The notes beneath the pieces were generated by a model. It made no database searches and was not told the DNA's origin. It saw only the letters and a program-made list of their open reading frames with translations. Made by a program: the position numbers and the translations under genes. 64,000 nt of DNA from Laccaria trichodermophora (Eukaryota > Basidiomycota > Agaricomycetes > Agaricales > Hydnangiaceae), in contig JACTVC010000015.1 of assembly GCA_018417955.1 (NCBI GenBank), forward strand, positions 583,862-647,861, written 5' to 3'. This document shows positions 44,268-56,197 of the stretch, in pieces. Each line of letters opens with the position of its first letter. The first letter of the stretch is position 1.

Positions 44268-45913
44268 CAGTACTTTACAGTGCCCCACCTATTCCTGCAG
44301 GAATGGGGTCATTCCAGTGGAATTCCAGGGGAATCCTGCAGGAATAGAGTCATTCCAGTGGAATTCCAGGGGAATCTTGCAGGAATAGAGTCATTCCAGT
44401 GGAATTCCAGAGGAATTCCTGAGGAATCCAGAGGAATTCCACTGGAATATGACTGGAATCAAGCAGAGTAAGTTTTTTTCAGCTCCAACCTTATCCTGAT
44501 GACTTGGCACTCATATTTCTTTATAAAATTCACATGTAAAAGTCATAGATTGAGTTGTAATGTATTTAAAATGTACTACTACACACACTACACAGTTTAT
44601 CTTAAAGGGAGGGGGTAGGGGAGGGACAAGGTGGGGGTGTATTTATATTTTTGAGAGGGACAAGGAAGGGGGAAGAACAAGGGAGGGGAGGGAGGAAGGG
44701 GGAAGGACAAGAAGGAGGGAAGGAAGGAAGGGGGAGGGACAAGGAAGGGGGAGGGACAAGGAAAGGGGGGAGGGAGGAAAGGGGGGAGGGAGGAAAGGGG
44801 GGAGGGAGGAAAGGGGGGAGGGAGGAAAGGGGGGAGGGAGGAAAGGGGGGAGGGAATGGTGGAGCAAAGGGGAAGGGAGCAAGGGGGAGGGACAAGGAAA
44901 GGGGGAAGGAGGAAGGGAATGGTGGAGGGGAGAGGGAGTGTGGCTGGGACCTCGGCCATCGTCGTCCCACGTTGGCGTCCCATCGTTGTGTCGCATTTCG
45001 TTGTCGTCTCCTCGTCGCGTGTTCGCGTTTCGTCGTGTGTCCGCGTTTTTGCGTTATTCGTGGGCGTTGTCGTCACCGTCGTCGTGGGTGCTGGTTGTTG
45101 TTGAGGGCGTCGTCGTGGGTGGCGTTGGTGTGGACGTGGTGGTTTTGGTAGGCGGCGTGGTGCTGTCGTGTGTCGTGTGGGCGGTGCGTGGTTTTCGGTG
45201 GGCGGCGCGTGGTTTTCAGTGGGCGGCGCGTGTTTTTCGGTGGGCGCTCGTGTTTTTCGGTGGGTGGTGGGATGTTTTCGTGGGCGGGGTATGGTTTTCG
45301 TGGGCGCTGGCGGTGTACGTGGGTGGTGGGCGTTGTTTTTTGCCCGTCGGGTGTCGTTTTGTGTCCGGGGGCGTTGTTTTCGTGGGCGTTGGGTGTTTTC
45401 GTGGGTTACGGCGCTCGTTTCGTGACGTGGCGTCGCCGCGTTGTTGTTGAAGGGTGTCGTGGTCGATGTTGGTGGTCGTGGTGGCCATGGGTGATCGAGG
45501 AGCGACGTTGGCGGTGGTGGCTATGGGTGACGGTGATGGCGTGGCGTTGGCGGCGGCGACGAGCATGGTGCTGGTGGTGGAAGAAGAGAGTGGCCATGTT
45601 TGGTGAGCATGTTCACCAAACAAACATTGTTTGTGATCCATTGAAAATAAATAAACTATAATACAGTAACAAATAAATAAAATAAACAGATTGGACTGGA
45701 ATCCCATTCCTGCTCATTCCGGGGAACACCATTCCTGCCCATTCCGGGGAAGACCATTCCGGGGAACATTCCGGTGTGCATTCCGGAATCCACTGGAATG
45801 GAAAACACCGGAATAAACAATTTAGCAGGGCCTTCTGCTAAATTCCATTCCACCGGAATTCCACCGGAATGACCGGATTCCTGCAGGAATAGGGGGGGCA
45901 CTGCTAAGACCTC
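44268..45913. mobile_element. 1.6-kb non-autonomous element with KDZ-type termini
   Basis: The ends are CAGTACTTTACAGTGCCCC and, inward from the right, GAGGTCTTAGCAGTGCCCC. It is 1646 bp, close to the 1621-bp copy at 35498. It has the same layout: GGAATTCC-rich left subterminal repeats, a polypurine tract (44600-44940, GGGAGGGAGGAAA units), a GTCGTCGTGG-type minisatellite, then CCGGAATT-rich right repeats. Its left flank is CTTTTAGT and its right flank CTGCATTG; the mismatch is explained by inversion. Frames inside are low-complexity. Confidence 0.75.
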
Positions 45914-46421
45914 CTGCATTGTGCTTTGCCTGACGCCTTCAGGCATATAATATCCCAAAAACCGTCACTATTCGACCCAGAGTCGGAGCTGACTATCCAA
46001 CAACTTCTCTGCCAAAACTTTCTCTGCCTGGACGTTCGTTCCTATCAACCGCTACATGGTTGGGTCGACAGACAGATGGTTGTGATAGTGACCTGATGGG
46101 CCATGAAATTTTGAAACGTCGGTGTCTCACACACCTCCACTAACTAGTGAGCGGATCCACTTCCAAGATAGCGAGTTCCACAGCGATACGAAATGTCTCA
46201 TGAGTAATGCCGTTGTGTGTCTATTCTCGTGCGTTTTGAACTTTAGTTATGTTTTTTTTATTGATCTTGTTCTCTATAGCGACAGCCAGCTTCGCACTGC
46301 AAAGCTATGTGCTAGGGCTGTGCCATCAGCAACTATCAGGGGAAAACATAAGCCGAGCCTCTAGAATGTGGACTTTCGAATTCTCAGTTGCATCCATCAC
46401 CTCAAAGAGCCTAACGCGCCA

Positions 46422-46687
46422 ATGTCTTTCTCAGGCGCCTCATCAAACGAGTCTCCCGTCGAAGGAGACTCGGAGTCCTTACCAAATAACTTGGGCGATG
46501 TGAGAGTTGCAGATCAGGATGATTTTGAAGACAGTGTTGAGAAATTGTACAAGCTTCTGACTCGGATTTGCCAAGTAAGTAGTTGTTGTGGCCTCTCTGC
46601 AATCACTAATCGAGTCCTGTCGTGCAGCCAACTCTCACTCAGAGAACGCCTGTAAGAAAAATCAAAACACTGGCAGCCGCGTTGTGA
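46422..46687 (+). CDS. Small two-exon hypothetical protein (70 residues)
   Basis: Exons 46422-46574 and 46628-46687 join in phase 0 (donor GTAAGT, acceptor TGCAG). The product MSFSGASSNESPVEGDSE is acidic, then has a short amphipathic helix EDSVEKLYKLLTRICQ and a basic end TPVRKIKTLAAAL. No recognised family. It may also be only part of a decayed gene. Confidence 0.4.
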
Positions 46688-46884
46688 CTGGACATGGGGG
46701 ACAAGGTCCAAGTGGCAATTGTATGCCCACACCCGAGAATGCTTACTAGCTCCTCCGATTTACATAAAATTTATACAATAATTTGTTGACTGTATACAAA
46801 ATTGAAACAGTGAAATTAGTTTAAAGATGGAGGGCCCGAGAATGTGAGCCAAAAGCCAGTACTAGTTAGTAGCTGGCCACAAGC

Positions 46885-48118
46885 TTAAGCCTGTCCTCTA
46901 ACAGCCCAAAAAACAACATCCTCATCTCTACCCTTTCCCCCTCGCTTCCACCAAACACAGTCAAAGAAGCACCAGAATGTAAGTCTCCCCTCAAAAAGTT
47001 CCACCACTTCGCTGTCCTCACCAACCCCCCTCCAAAGCAGGTGCATGAAAAACTTGCCCAAAGCCTCTGGGATCATGGACATCAAGTGATAGTCCCTAAT
47101 CTCCAACGTCGTGCTGATGCCAGGCGCGTCCCACACGTCATCCTTCGGGTGTCCGAGATCTGGTGTTTCGATTTCGGAGTCCAGCGTTTCCTGTGACTCT
47201 TCTTTGATGTCAGCGATGGCGATATCGATAGGGCCACCGCAGTATGGGTGGGAGAAGGTGCTCAGGGTTAGTGTCCCATAACAGTCGTTTTCTTCATCCT
47301 CGTATTCGTCGTCGAGGCCCAGGTCACTAGTGTTATTGGTATTAGTACTAGCAGGGATGGGGATGTTCAGCTTGGTGGTAGGCCCACCCACCACTTCCTC
47401 CTCTTCATCTTCGTTGATTTTGGTTTCAGGCTTGGAGGCAAGAATGGCTTTGTACAGCGCCTCGGGGTAGAAGGCGTCATCAAAGGAGCCAGCAGTGTCG
47501 TAAGGTGGTGCATAGGCGATGTTGAGGGCTTCTTCGTCCATGGAGAATAAGTCGAAAGAAACAGTCAAAACCTGTATTTCAGGCGGTGAGTGAGCGGATT
47601 AATATATGAAGGATGGAAAGTGTACCATGACTGTTGATGTGGCAATGGCGGAGGTGGAAGGTATGCCACTCGGAGCCATGGCTGTGGGTGCAGTGGCTAC
47701 TGGGTAAATTCGCATCAACTTGAGATGTGCAATAATTATCTATAAATGGATACAAACCATTCTTTGCTCTTGGTTGAGACGCTTCAGTGTCATGCTTGGT
47801 CGTGGGTGGAGCAGTGGAGGTTTTAGCTATCAGGATGAAAACATGTCATTTGAAAGATGACACATAGAAAAAAAGTAAAGCGGACCTTCAAGATCAGCTC
47901 CGACAATGGTAGAAGATCTCGGGCGCTTCGAGGGCTTCTGGCCAGCAACATTCTCGTCCTCCTGTGGCAAGGCTCGTTTCTTGGCTGCATTGGTTTTACT
48001 GGGCGCAGTGGATTTAGTACTCCCTTTCTTCTTCTAGAAGAGAATCATCAGTTTGTTTTCAACTGTGAAATCGTGGCATTCAATAAAGAGAAAGTTGACG
48101 TACAGTGCGTGGGGCCAT
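46885..48118 (-). CDS. Five-exon hypothetical protein with basic N-terminus
   Basis: Exons 48118-48104 (15 nt, MAPRT), 48033-47886, 47826-47758, 47699-47626 and 47571-46885 join in phases 0, 1, 1, 0 (330 residues). The N-terminus is Lys-rich and nuclear-looking (KKKGSTKSTAPSK, KKRALPQ, KPSKRPRSS), followed by a Ser/Thr/Pro linker. An acidic region (EDEEEEVV, DDEYEDEENDCYGTL) follows, then a C-terminal block with STTLEIRDYHLMSMIPEALG and TFWCFFDCVWWKRG. No recognised domain. All joins are open, so the gene looks functional, unlike its decayed neighbours. Confidence 0.65.
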
Positions 48119-51100
48119 GGTGTTCAAGTTGTAGGAAATATTTGCCTTCTTGAGGGGAAGTGACACATCTAAAACGAATTTATACAACAATATGCTTGTG
48201 GACCTACCAGAAAAACTTGGAGGAACATGTCTTTGAGAGAGCAAGGCGTGTCAAAGTTGCATGGATGTTGGATCGAAGAGACGTTCCTGAATTCGGTGTG
48301 GCAAATTCGTGTCACAAGTAGCGTGACTACCACATGACCGAGACATGTTGCGATGTGACATTTCCCAGCCACCATAAGTCAGAGCTTCGCATCCACTGGG
48401 GTAGACCATTCTACGTAGACTGATGGTGGACTTGGCCTTTTCCGACTTTCCACCAGGCTCATGTCAAACAGTTCATCGATCCTGGACTGTGTAATCTAGC
48501 CACGTCCCTGAACCCGCCCACCTTTGTCACACCTTGGCCCGCCCTTCTTTGTTGCACCTTGGCCCACCTTTTTCCACCCATCCTCATAACACTAATAGAA
48601 TGCTACTGGTCTATTTTAGTTGACCTAACAGGGCTGTTCATAAATGAGCGCAGCTCGCAGCTCGAGACGTAGCAAGACTAAGCAAGAGCCATCAGCTTAT
48701 GTAACATAGATCTAAGTGTCTGCTCAGGTTTGTCACGCCAAACATCGAAGCTTCATCATTGTTTGCTGCTCGCCGTTTCCAACGATGAGCTCGAGTAAAT
48801 CTTTTATTTGCGGCTCTAATTTGGCGCGCTCTTCAGCGACCCATAGCGAGAACTCAAATAATTTATTTCCCAATTTTCTTCAATTTTTAATTAAGGTAAA
48901 GATACCCTGCTAGGTTGAGGCCGATGATGCCAAACGATGCTGGAAGTGGTTTGGCGACACGGTGTACAACTCGGGGAGAAGACTGGAGAAGACTGGAGTG
49001 TGTCAAATCAGGGTTTAGTTAAGATGAGAGCGCTGGACCCTGGTGCCTGTGCCTTCTCTGTGGACTCTGTAGACTGGTCTACCCCAGTGGCTGACATGCC
49101 CTCCCATAAGTGGTGAACTTTGTTCAGTCCAGATAGCGCCTGAAGAAGTATGGAATGCCTGGTCCAATGTAGCGAGGTACCCAGGGCCCAAATCACATGC
49201 ATCATTATCATAGTCACCTTGATATACTTACCGTTGCAGCATAATGATCAACGGAAGGTGGTACCTAAGGAGGAACTGTGCTAGTTGTGAACCCAACCAC
49301 CTTGATCCCTGCATGGCCACACCCAGAACCCTTTGAATAATCCCATCCAACCCATGGAACAATCGCTTCAAACGATCATGCTGAGTTGTGATATCCTGAA
49401 ACAGCATGCCAGCGCAAGGCGCACCTGCTTGTCCTCCTTTTTTTGTCCAAAATTTGCCTAAATGGCAAGCTAGAACAATCACACATCAGCATTCTGAAAA
49501 CAAGAATGGTTCCACAAGGAAAAAATACAAAAAAAAAAACAGGAAAAGCATAAGACACGAAGAAAAGAAGGCAAGCCAGAAGAGATGCCAGGAAACCACA
49601 AGAACACTCGAAGAAATGACAAAACTGTAAAAGCAAGAAGAAAAATTGAAAGGAATTGAACATACCACATTCTCCACCCCACACCTCATTGCATCCCATC
49701 TTCCAAGAAACACAGAACTGCTCCATCATTGTCATCTTCGCAGATGGTAACTCCCCCTCCTCCTTTCCTTCCCTCATACCCGCCGCAGTGGTCAACTCGA
49801 TTCGGAGCCGGCGGTTCAGTAAATTCCAATTCCAACAAGATCATATTCCGGCTTACGGTGCTCGAAGTTCACGTTCCGTCTGTGCCTTTTTGTTCTCGAA
49901 TAGATCAAATTTGGCAGAATGCAAGTACGGTTCTCCCCAACATGGTAGGAGGATGCTACTGAACCCTGAAGAGCAGACGAGCCCAGTGATCTTGGAAGGG
50001 TAAACTGAGGATGGGATGCAGGTCACAAGTATTAGTTACCTTACCCCACTAACACTGAGCCCCCCGACCATACAAACAGACCATAGTTGATGGTGCCTGC
50101 TGATGAGCCCATGGATCAGTTGACCCCATCAAAGGTGGACCGGCCATCAAGACTCTCTTAGGACTGGTACTGTGCATCGGCTGAGAAGTGTACCCCATGA
50201 ATTGACATAGCTAAAAATGCCTTGGATCCTGGGTCAACCGATCTCTTCATGGATTGGGCTCAACATGTGTCATGGGTCAGCTGAAGAGCTCTAAATCCCA
50301 TGCATTGTGGATCAGCCCACAGCCGTCTCATTTTTATTTGCCAAGTTTACCTCGGCTTTTCATTGCCGGTCATGGTCCAGTCTTCTGTCATGCAGTTTAC
50401 TGGGTCCATCACCTACCAAGAAGCCGAGCACGGTGACATGGTCAGTCAGCTAGTACCCCATGAATTGACGTTGCTAAATATGCCTTGGATCCTGGGTCAA
50501 CCCGTCTCTTCATGGAATGGGCTCATGTGTCATGGGTCTGCTGGGGAGCTTTGAATCCCATGCAGCGTGGATCAGCCAAACCTGGTCCCATCCAGTTGAC
50601 ACTACGGCCCAGTTTCGTTTTCACTCAGGTTTTATTTGCCAAGTTGCTCAAACATTACCTTGGCTTTTCTTTGCCGGTCATGGTCCAGTCTTCGGTCATG
50701 CAGTTTACTGGGTCCATGACTTCCCAAGAAGCCGAGCACGGTGACGTTCACAGTTACTGCCAATACATATGACTTGAGGCTGAGATATATTATGCACACC
50801 CCCAGTTCAAAATCCCTACCAAGTTTATACCGACCAATGTTTCTTGTAAACATACCTATGTTGGAACGGATCTGGCTCAAACAACCGTACTCGGCTGCCT
50901 AAAATAAACGCCAAGCTGTTACTGTGCTGGTCCATCGGACAAAGTTGCTCCAAGATTTCCCGGCTTTTCTCTGCCGGTCACAGTTTACTGCGTCGTGAAA
51001 GAAGCCCAGGCCTTACTGCTTTCATTATTATGTCCACCACAGGACTTCATATCAAATAAGCCCAAAAAGAAATTAAAGATTGTCCAAGAAATATACATGT

Positions 51101-51193
51101 ATTCTACTAACTATTAAGTAGAGGGAGTTTGGACATCATTAGGAGTTTGGACATCATTGTTTGTAACTTGCTGGTGGTCAGATTTTTGAATCC
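48119..51193. other. No convincing gene; contains a 263-bp tandem duplication
   Basis: Frames here are short and overlap on both strands. A poly-A-rich stretch lies around 49520-49650. The duplication is listed separately. Confidence 0.5.
50189..50745. repeat. Two imperfect tandem copies, period 263 bp
   Basis: GTACCCCATGAATTGAC at 50189 recurs at 50452. The shared order is CCTTGGATCCTGGGTCAAC, TTTATTTGCCAAGTT, GCCGGTCATGGTCCAGTC and CAAGAAGCCGAGCACGGTGAC. A further decayed piece with TTCTCTGCCGGTCACAG lies near 50970. Confidence 0.85.
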
Positions 51194-54182
51194 TCACAAA
51201 GTAGAGGACTTACTCTGTGCGGGGGTTTGAAGTGCGGCTTCGAGTTTCTGTAGCCGAGGTGACTTCCTATTACCCCCAATGTAAGGACCGGGCGAACTTG
51301 CCCGGGTTGGAGGAACTGGGTTCGGCACCAACAGAATGACCACTGGGCTCTCAGATGCTAGAGGCAGAATGACGGCTGGGGTCGGAGAGACTTGTGTGTG
51401 ATCGGTTGGAACTGGGTTTGGCAGAATGACGCCCGGGGTCGGGGAGACTTGTGCCTGCTGGGTTTTCTGATCGCGGTTGGGTGAGACTGAGCGATCGGTA
51501 TTGATGCCAGTGTGCTTCTTCTCCTTGTTGCCGAGGAACTGGATAATAAGCGATTCCAGACTTGATTGGCAAGCACCGAGCCGCAGGTTGAGCTCCGAAA
51601 TTGTGGTGACCGATTTGGTGAGGTCGTGGAGTGTTACCTCGGCAGTTTCGATGCGGCTTGCAAGTTTCTCAAAGCCCCGGGTGAGACTCTCTTGTAACGC
51701 AGCTGGCATAGTCTCCCACTTGTTCTCCAGTGTCTTAACGGCTTCCCTCACCTCGGCTTCCAGTCTCTGGTGATCACTTCGGATGGACTGCAAATCTTCT
51801 TGTGTTTCCTTCCAACGCATGTGGGCAGACTCTTCAATACGGTCCATCCGGCAAGTCGCTCCAGTGATTTTTTCTTCCTGAAACCAAACAGTGGATTCCA
51901 GACTTGAAATTTTCTCTGCAAGAGGACGGCTAGCCATCTCTTGATCTTGCATAAACCGGGTAACCTCTTTGAGCGCCAAAAGACGTTGTGAAAGGGTCAC
52001 GGGTGAGTCAATCGCCGGGGGGAGAAGGGCACTTGGATCAATATCTTGTTTTCGGACCACAAATGCCGAATACTCCTGCATACTAGGGGTAGACAACTCC
52101 ATGACGCTGACTTGTGCTTGTTGGTCTCGGAGTTTCTGCAGGAGGTCGGCTTGGCCATGAGCAAGTCTTCTGATCTCCTGCTGCATCGTCTGCATGTCAA
52201 AGTTCGGTGGGGGGCTCAAGGACCTAAAGTCAATCCTCTTCTGATAGAGCGCCGTGTCAACTAAGTTTTCAAGTTGAGAATCATGGGAAATGAGAAAACA
52301 ACTTGAAGCTTACGATGAACCTCCTTGGGATCTGGTGGGCTGACCTGCCGAGAACGAGATACCGAACGCGAACCTTCCGGCTGGGAAGTGACCTCAGTCC
52401 GCTCAACAGGTGGGGGTGTAAAGCTTTGTTGCATATAATTGACAGCCAAACCCAATTCTATAAACGAAGTCAGCAAAGAATAATGAATAATGAGTTTTAT
52501 GAAATTTTTACCTGGCCGCACTGGTAACTTGGGCACGATCCACTCCATCTCACTGGCTGGCAGCCCAAACTCCCGGCCCTTTCCTTTGTCAGTGCTGGTA
52601 CCGACCTCGGTCTCATTGCTCTTTAAAATCGCCGATGTGTGTGGTGTGGGTGGCTCAATGATTATGGTGGGAGTCACCCGGCCCACGTCTTTGTCAGCTT
52701 TTGGAATGGCACCAACCTCGGTTCCCTCATGTTTGACTTCGGCCATCTCAATGTCGATACCACCCTCGGACTGCTTTTGGTTCCCCTTTCCCATTGTCGG
52801 ACCAACCTCCATGTCCACGTCAATCCCATGCTCCGCATCATGCCCGACTTTGGCCATTTCGACATCCTTGCCCTTGTCTTTGACATCCTGCTTCACCTTC
52901 TTCACCTTGGGCTTGGGCTTTGACCTCGCTTTCTTCCTCACGATCTTCACTTGGGCGTCTCCCCCGGAGACTGTGGCTGTTTCAACATCCTGCAACCCCT
53001 TTTGGATCTCGTCTTCCACCTCACTGTCCATGTCCTTTTTCTTGGTTACTGCAGACTTGGTTACTGCATATGTGCAGGTCGTCTTACCCGTGCTGCAGGT
53101 GAAGCAGGATCCTTGTTGTGGGGGGGAACGGATAGTGCATGGAACAATGTCTCGATCTTGGCGTTTGCTGCAGGCCAGACAGGGTATATCCGCGAGCTGA
53201 TAATTGCCTTTTGCAATCGCGGCATTCTGATTCTCCAAACGCTCGGCAGTTTTGGCTTGCCTTAAAGCAGCCATGGCAGTCTTGGGAGGACCGGCATTGG
53301 GGTCTAACTTGGGATATCACATAAGACCGACACTGGGTGTCATGCAGGAGAACTGGGGCTGGGACGCGCGTGGTATCTCCACCTTGACTGCCGACTTCAG
53401 CTTCACTGGTTCGTCCTCACTGCTGCTGCTGATGTACTCTGCGCTCACAATTCTAGTCTTCTTTGTCCTGGCTTCGATCGAGTCCCCTTTTCTTTTTTTG
53501 CTTTGGACTGAGGTGGAGGGGGCAGTGGTGTCATCAGGAGTCACCTCTGATCGTGGCTGGGTGCTGGACCCGGCCTCGGGTTTCTTTTGCTGAGACTTTG
53601 TCTTACTCTTGGACTTTGTTTCAGCTGCTGGCACAGGATCGGTTGATTTTGCCCAAGGCAGAGTTGGTTTTGTTGGGGCCGGGAGCGATGATGAAGCTGT
53701 CGGTACCGGCAATGGGGGAGTTGGGACTGTGACTGGGAGCGATGAATTGGCCGAAGATGGAGGTAAAGGGGGAGAGGGACCGGCATAACCTTCCATAAAG
53801 AAGGTAGGGGTGGTGGGTTGTGGGATCGAGAACATTTTGGTCCAATCAACCGATCCCACTCGGGCCATTTCCGTGTACGCCAAAATCCATGGGTGGTTGA
53901 GCCACTGGGCCGCGTTATACCACATATTCTTGTCGATGAGCAAACGTACAAGTCGTTCCTGTAGGAGAAAGAGATCTAATTTCAATCAATAAATTATTGG
54001 TAGTCACTCACAGCTTTCCCATATGCATCATCTTCCAACGTCCGTTCGTGAGCCAGAAGACCTTCCCTGTGACGGTTGTAAAAGTTCAAAAGGGTGGAGG
54101 TGGCCACCCTAACATCCTCCAAGAATCCGGGAGTGAGGGTGTGGGCCTGTTGAGCCGCTTGAGTAAGTTCAGCAGTGGACAT
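51194..54182 (-). CDS. Large coiled-coil protein with CxxC cluster, one in-frame TGA
   Basis: Exons 54182-54012, 53958-52512, 52457-52314 and 52260-51194 join in phases 0, 1, 1 (942 codons). The N-terminus MSTAELTQAAQQAH leads into RLLIDKNMWYNAAQWLNHPW, a Pro/Ser linker, and basic nuclear-like runs (KSKSKTKSQQKKPEAG, KKRKG). A cysteine cluster reads CLACSKRQDRDIVPC and CFTCSTGKTTCTY. Lys-rich KARSKPKPKVKKVK follows, then a long coiled coil (residues about 600-830) and a Pro-rich tail. A TGA at 53319-53317 interrupts an otherwise continuous frame (...SVGLM-stop-YPKLDPNAG...). It is divergent to the FxF-repeat gene. Role unknown; perhaps an accessory gene of the old KDZ locus. Confidence 0.65.
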
Positions 54183-54516
54183 GGTAACTGGGAATGGGAC
54201 AATTGAGGGTGAATGTGTGCGTCAGAATGGGACAATGGTGAAAGTGAAATCAAAGTTGTAAACGCGGTCACGTGGTGGCGTTACTTCAACCGAGATCCGC
54301 AGAATGTTCAACCGAGATCTGCAGAATGTTCCATGGCTGATCTGCAGTGGCTTGCTTTCCCACCGTTGAAAAACAATGCGTCTTCATCACAAACCACACG
54401 GTGCAATCCCAGGAAAAGCTATCTACTCTCTGACTGATATGTCTCTAACAAATCCAGGTATTGTCCCTACTCCACACCAAGGATTGTCTACTTAATGTAA
54501 ATAAACAGAAGCTGTG
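54183..54516. promoter_or_regulatory. Shared upstream region of two divergent genes
   Basis: A 334-bp spacer between start codons facing away from each other. It holds an exact-length 22-bp tandem duplication at 54285-54328 (TTCAACCGAGATCYGCAGAATG). No TATA box stands out. A regulatory role is inferred from position only. Confidence 0.35.
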
Positions 54517-56113
54517 ATGAAAGACCAAGAAATGAAGGATGGTATGTTTTATCTACTCTTGTCGGCTAACCAGTGCTAACCATATCTTAGGAACGGCCGC
54601 AGCTCTACCCCCTCTTCAACCAAGTGGTGAGTTCCAGTCGGTGACAGAAAACTAGCCAAACCTAAATTCTGGGTGGCCGATAGGACAGAGCCAAGAATCC
54701 GAACTAATGGAAGTGGATGTCCCATCCTCGGCTCCTCACAGATCCATTTTCGATGTGAAAGAAAGTTCCAACCCATTCACCCCAGCCTCGGCTCACCAAT
54801 CCATTTTCGAGTTTCAAAAAGTCGGCACTTCAGCTGTTGCCCCGGCCTCGGCTGGTCAGCCATCGATTTTTGATTTTCAGCAAGTGGGCACTTCAACGAA
54901 TGTGCCGCCTGTTCCCCCGTCCTTGGCTCATCAGCCATCCATTTTCGATTTCCAGAAGCCTGGCAGATCTGCACCAGCCTCGGCTCCATCAATTTTCGAT
55001 TTTCAGCAAGTGGGCACTTCAACGAATGTGCCGCCTGTTTCCCCATCCTCGGCTCATCAGCCATCCATTTTCAATTTCCAGCAGCCTGGCAGATCTGCAC
55101 CGGCCTCGGCGAATAACGGATCGATTTTCGATTTTCAGCAAGTGGAGACTTCAAAGAATGTGCTGCCTGTTCCCCCGTCCTCAGCTCGTCAGCCATCCAT
55201 TTTCGATTTCCAGAAGCCTGACAACCCCGCACCAGCCTCAGCTAATAAAGTATCCCCTTTCGATTTACAAGTCCATTGTTCATTTACCCCGGCCTCGGCT
55301 GTTCATCCTTCCATTGATTTTCAAACACCTGGCACGCCTGCCCCAGCTCCTGCCTCTGACAAACCAGGCATGTCTTCCCCTGGCGCCTCGGGGTCCAACC
55401 ACCATCCGGACACACAGTGTATCATCACTACTCTGGGATCACGGAAGCATCTGACAAAATCACAAGAGGCCAAATTGCAACTCCAGGCCCAAGGAAGAGC
55501 TGCCATTCTGCCAACTCGGCCAGGCGATGCCCTCGTTTTCGGCCCGGCCCCTGTCTTTCTCTACACTCAAGAGAGGACAACACCACACCCACCACCTTCG
55601 ACTGAATTGTTGGACTTGGATCCAAACTCCCCACGTGCAAGGGGTTTATGTCGCAAGTACAATATCAAGGTTGTGTCTGATGACAGCATTGGTGATCGCA
55701 TGGGCGTGGTAGCCGAGGTCGTTCAGGCAATTGGCAAAGTGTGGGAAAGAGCTATGGACCCTGAGGCTTCATCCGACCCTTCGATTAGGAGTTTGCAGGC
55801 TGCCTTCGATAAATTGCTGACGAGGGGAGATGAGTTTACCAAGATGGATCGTATGGATCTTATTCATCATAGCGAAATTCACCAGGAGGCACTCAGATCC
55901 CTTCCTGACAGCATAGCGACAACGAGCCATTATCGGTATGTTTTGGCAACCTTGAGGAGGGAGAAAGACCGGTTGTGTGAACAAATTGATTCAGACTGTG
56001 ATCTGGTTGCAGCAATGGACGCTACTTTAGAAGCACTACAACCATTCATCCCAGACGAGATCCCAGACAAGGGGAAGGGGAGGGACAAAAGGGATGGACC
56101 AGGGTTCAAGTAG
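54517..56113 (+). CDS. Protein with nucleoporin-like SIFDFQ repeats
   Basis: Exons 54517-54541 (alternative ATG 54532), 54591-54626 and 54684-56113 join without stops. The N-terminal half has about nine repeats with the core SIFDFQ followed by QVGTS, KPGRS or similar, set in Pro/Ala/Ser-rich spacers. This resembles FxF/FG-type disordered repeats of nuclear pore proteins. The C-terminal half is folded-looking: LTKSQEAKLQLQAQGRAAIL, RGLCRKYNIKVVSDDSIGDR, AIGKVWERAMDPEASSD and helices rich in Asp/Glu, ending KGKGRDKRDGPGFK. No catalytic motif seen. It could dock or solubilise nuclear cargo, but that is a guess from repeat style. Confidence 0.65.
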
Positions 56114-56197
56114 AAGATTAGATCACAATACCGAGGTTGGTTCACTATGTAGTTTGCACCCGGGCGCGGTGGAAGAATTAGTCAAAAGAGGACGTTC

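Larger units (their letters stand above)
37742..45913. mobile_element. 8.2-kb KDZ (CxC5/CxC6) transposable element, internally rearranged
   Basis: The left end is CAGTACTTTACAGTGCCCC, then CCTGCAGGAATCC-type subterminal repeats. The right end, read inward, is GAGGTCTTAGCAGTGCCCC followed by GGAATTCC/CCGG repeats. It holds a KDZ transposase gene (38122-40338, minus, plus its 5' piece at 44136-44267) and an accessory gene (41973-44018). A second, 1.6-kb element entered the transposase gene, and an inversion then flipped the upstream half. The external flanks do not match as direct repeats now (GGTTACCC left, CTGCATTG right), consistent with the larger inversion. Confidence 0.6.

Noticed and set aside
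40339..45913. A simple 5.6-kb element bounded by the matching inverted ends
   Set aside because: The flanking octamers ACTAAAAG and CTGCATTG do not match. Each pairs better with another site, so the ends belong to different insertion events.
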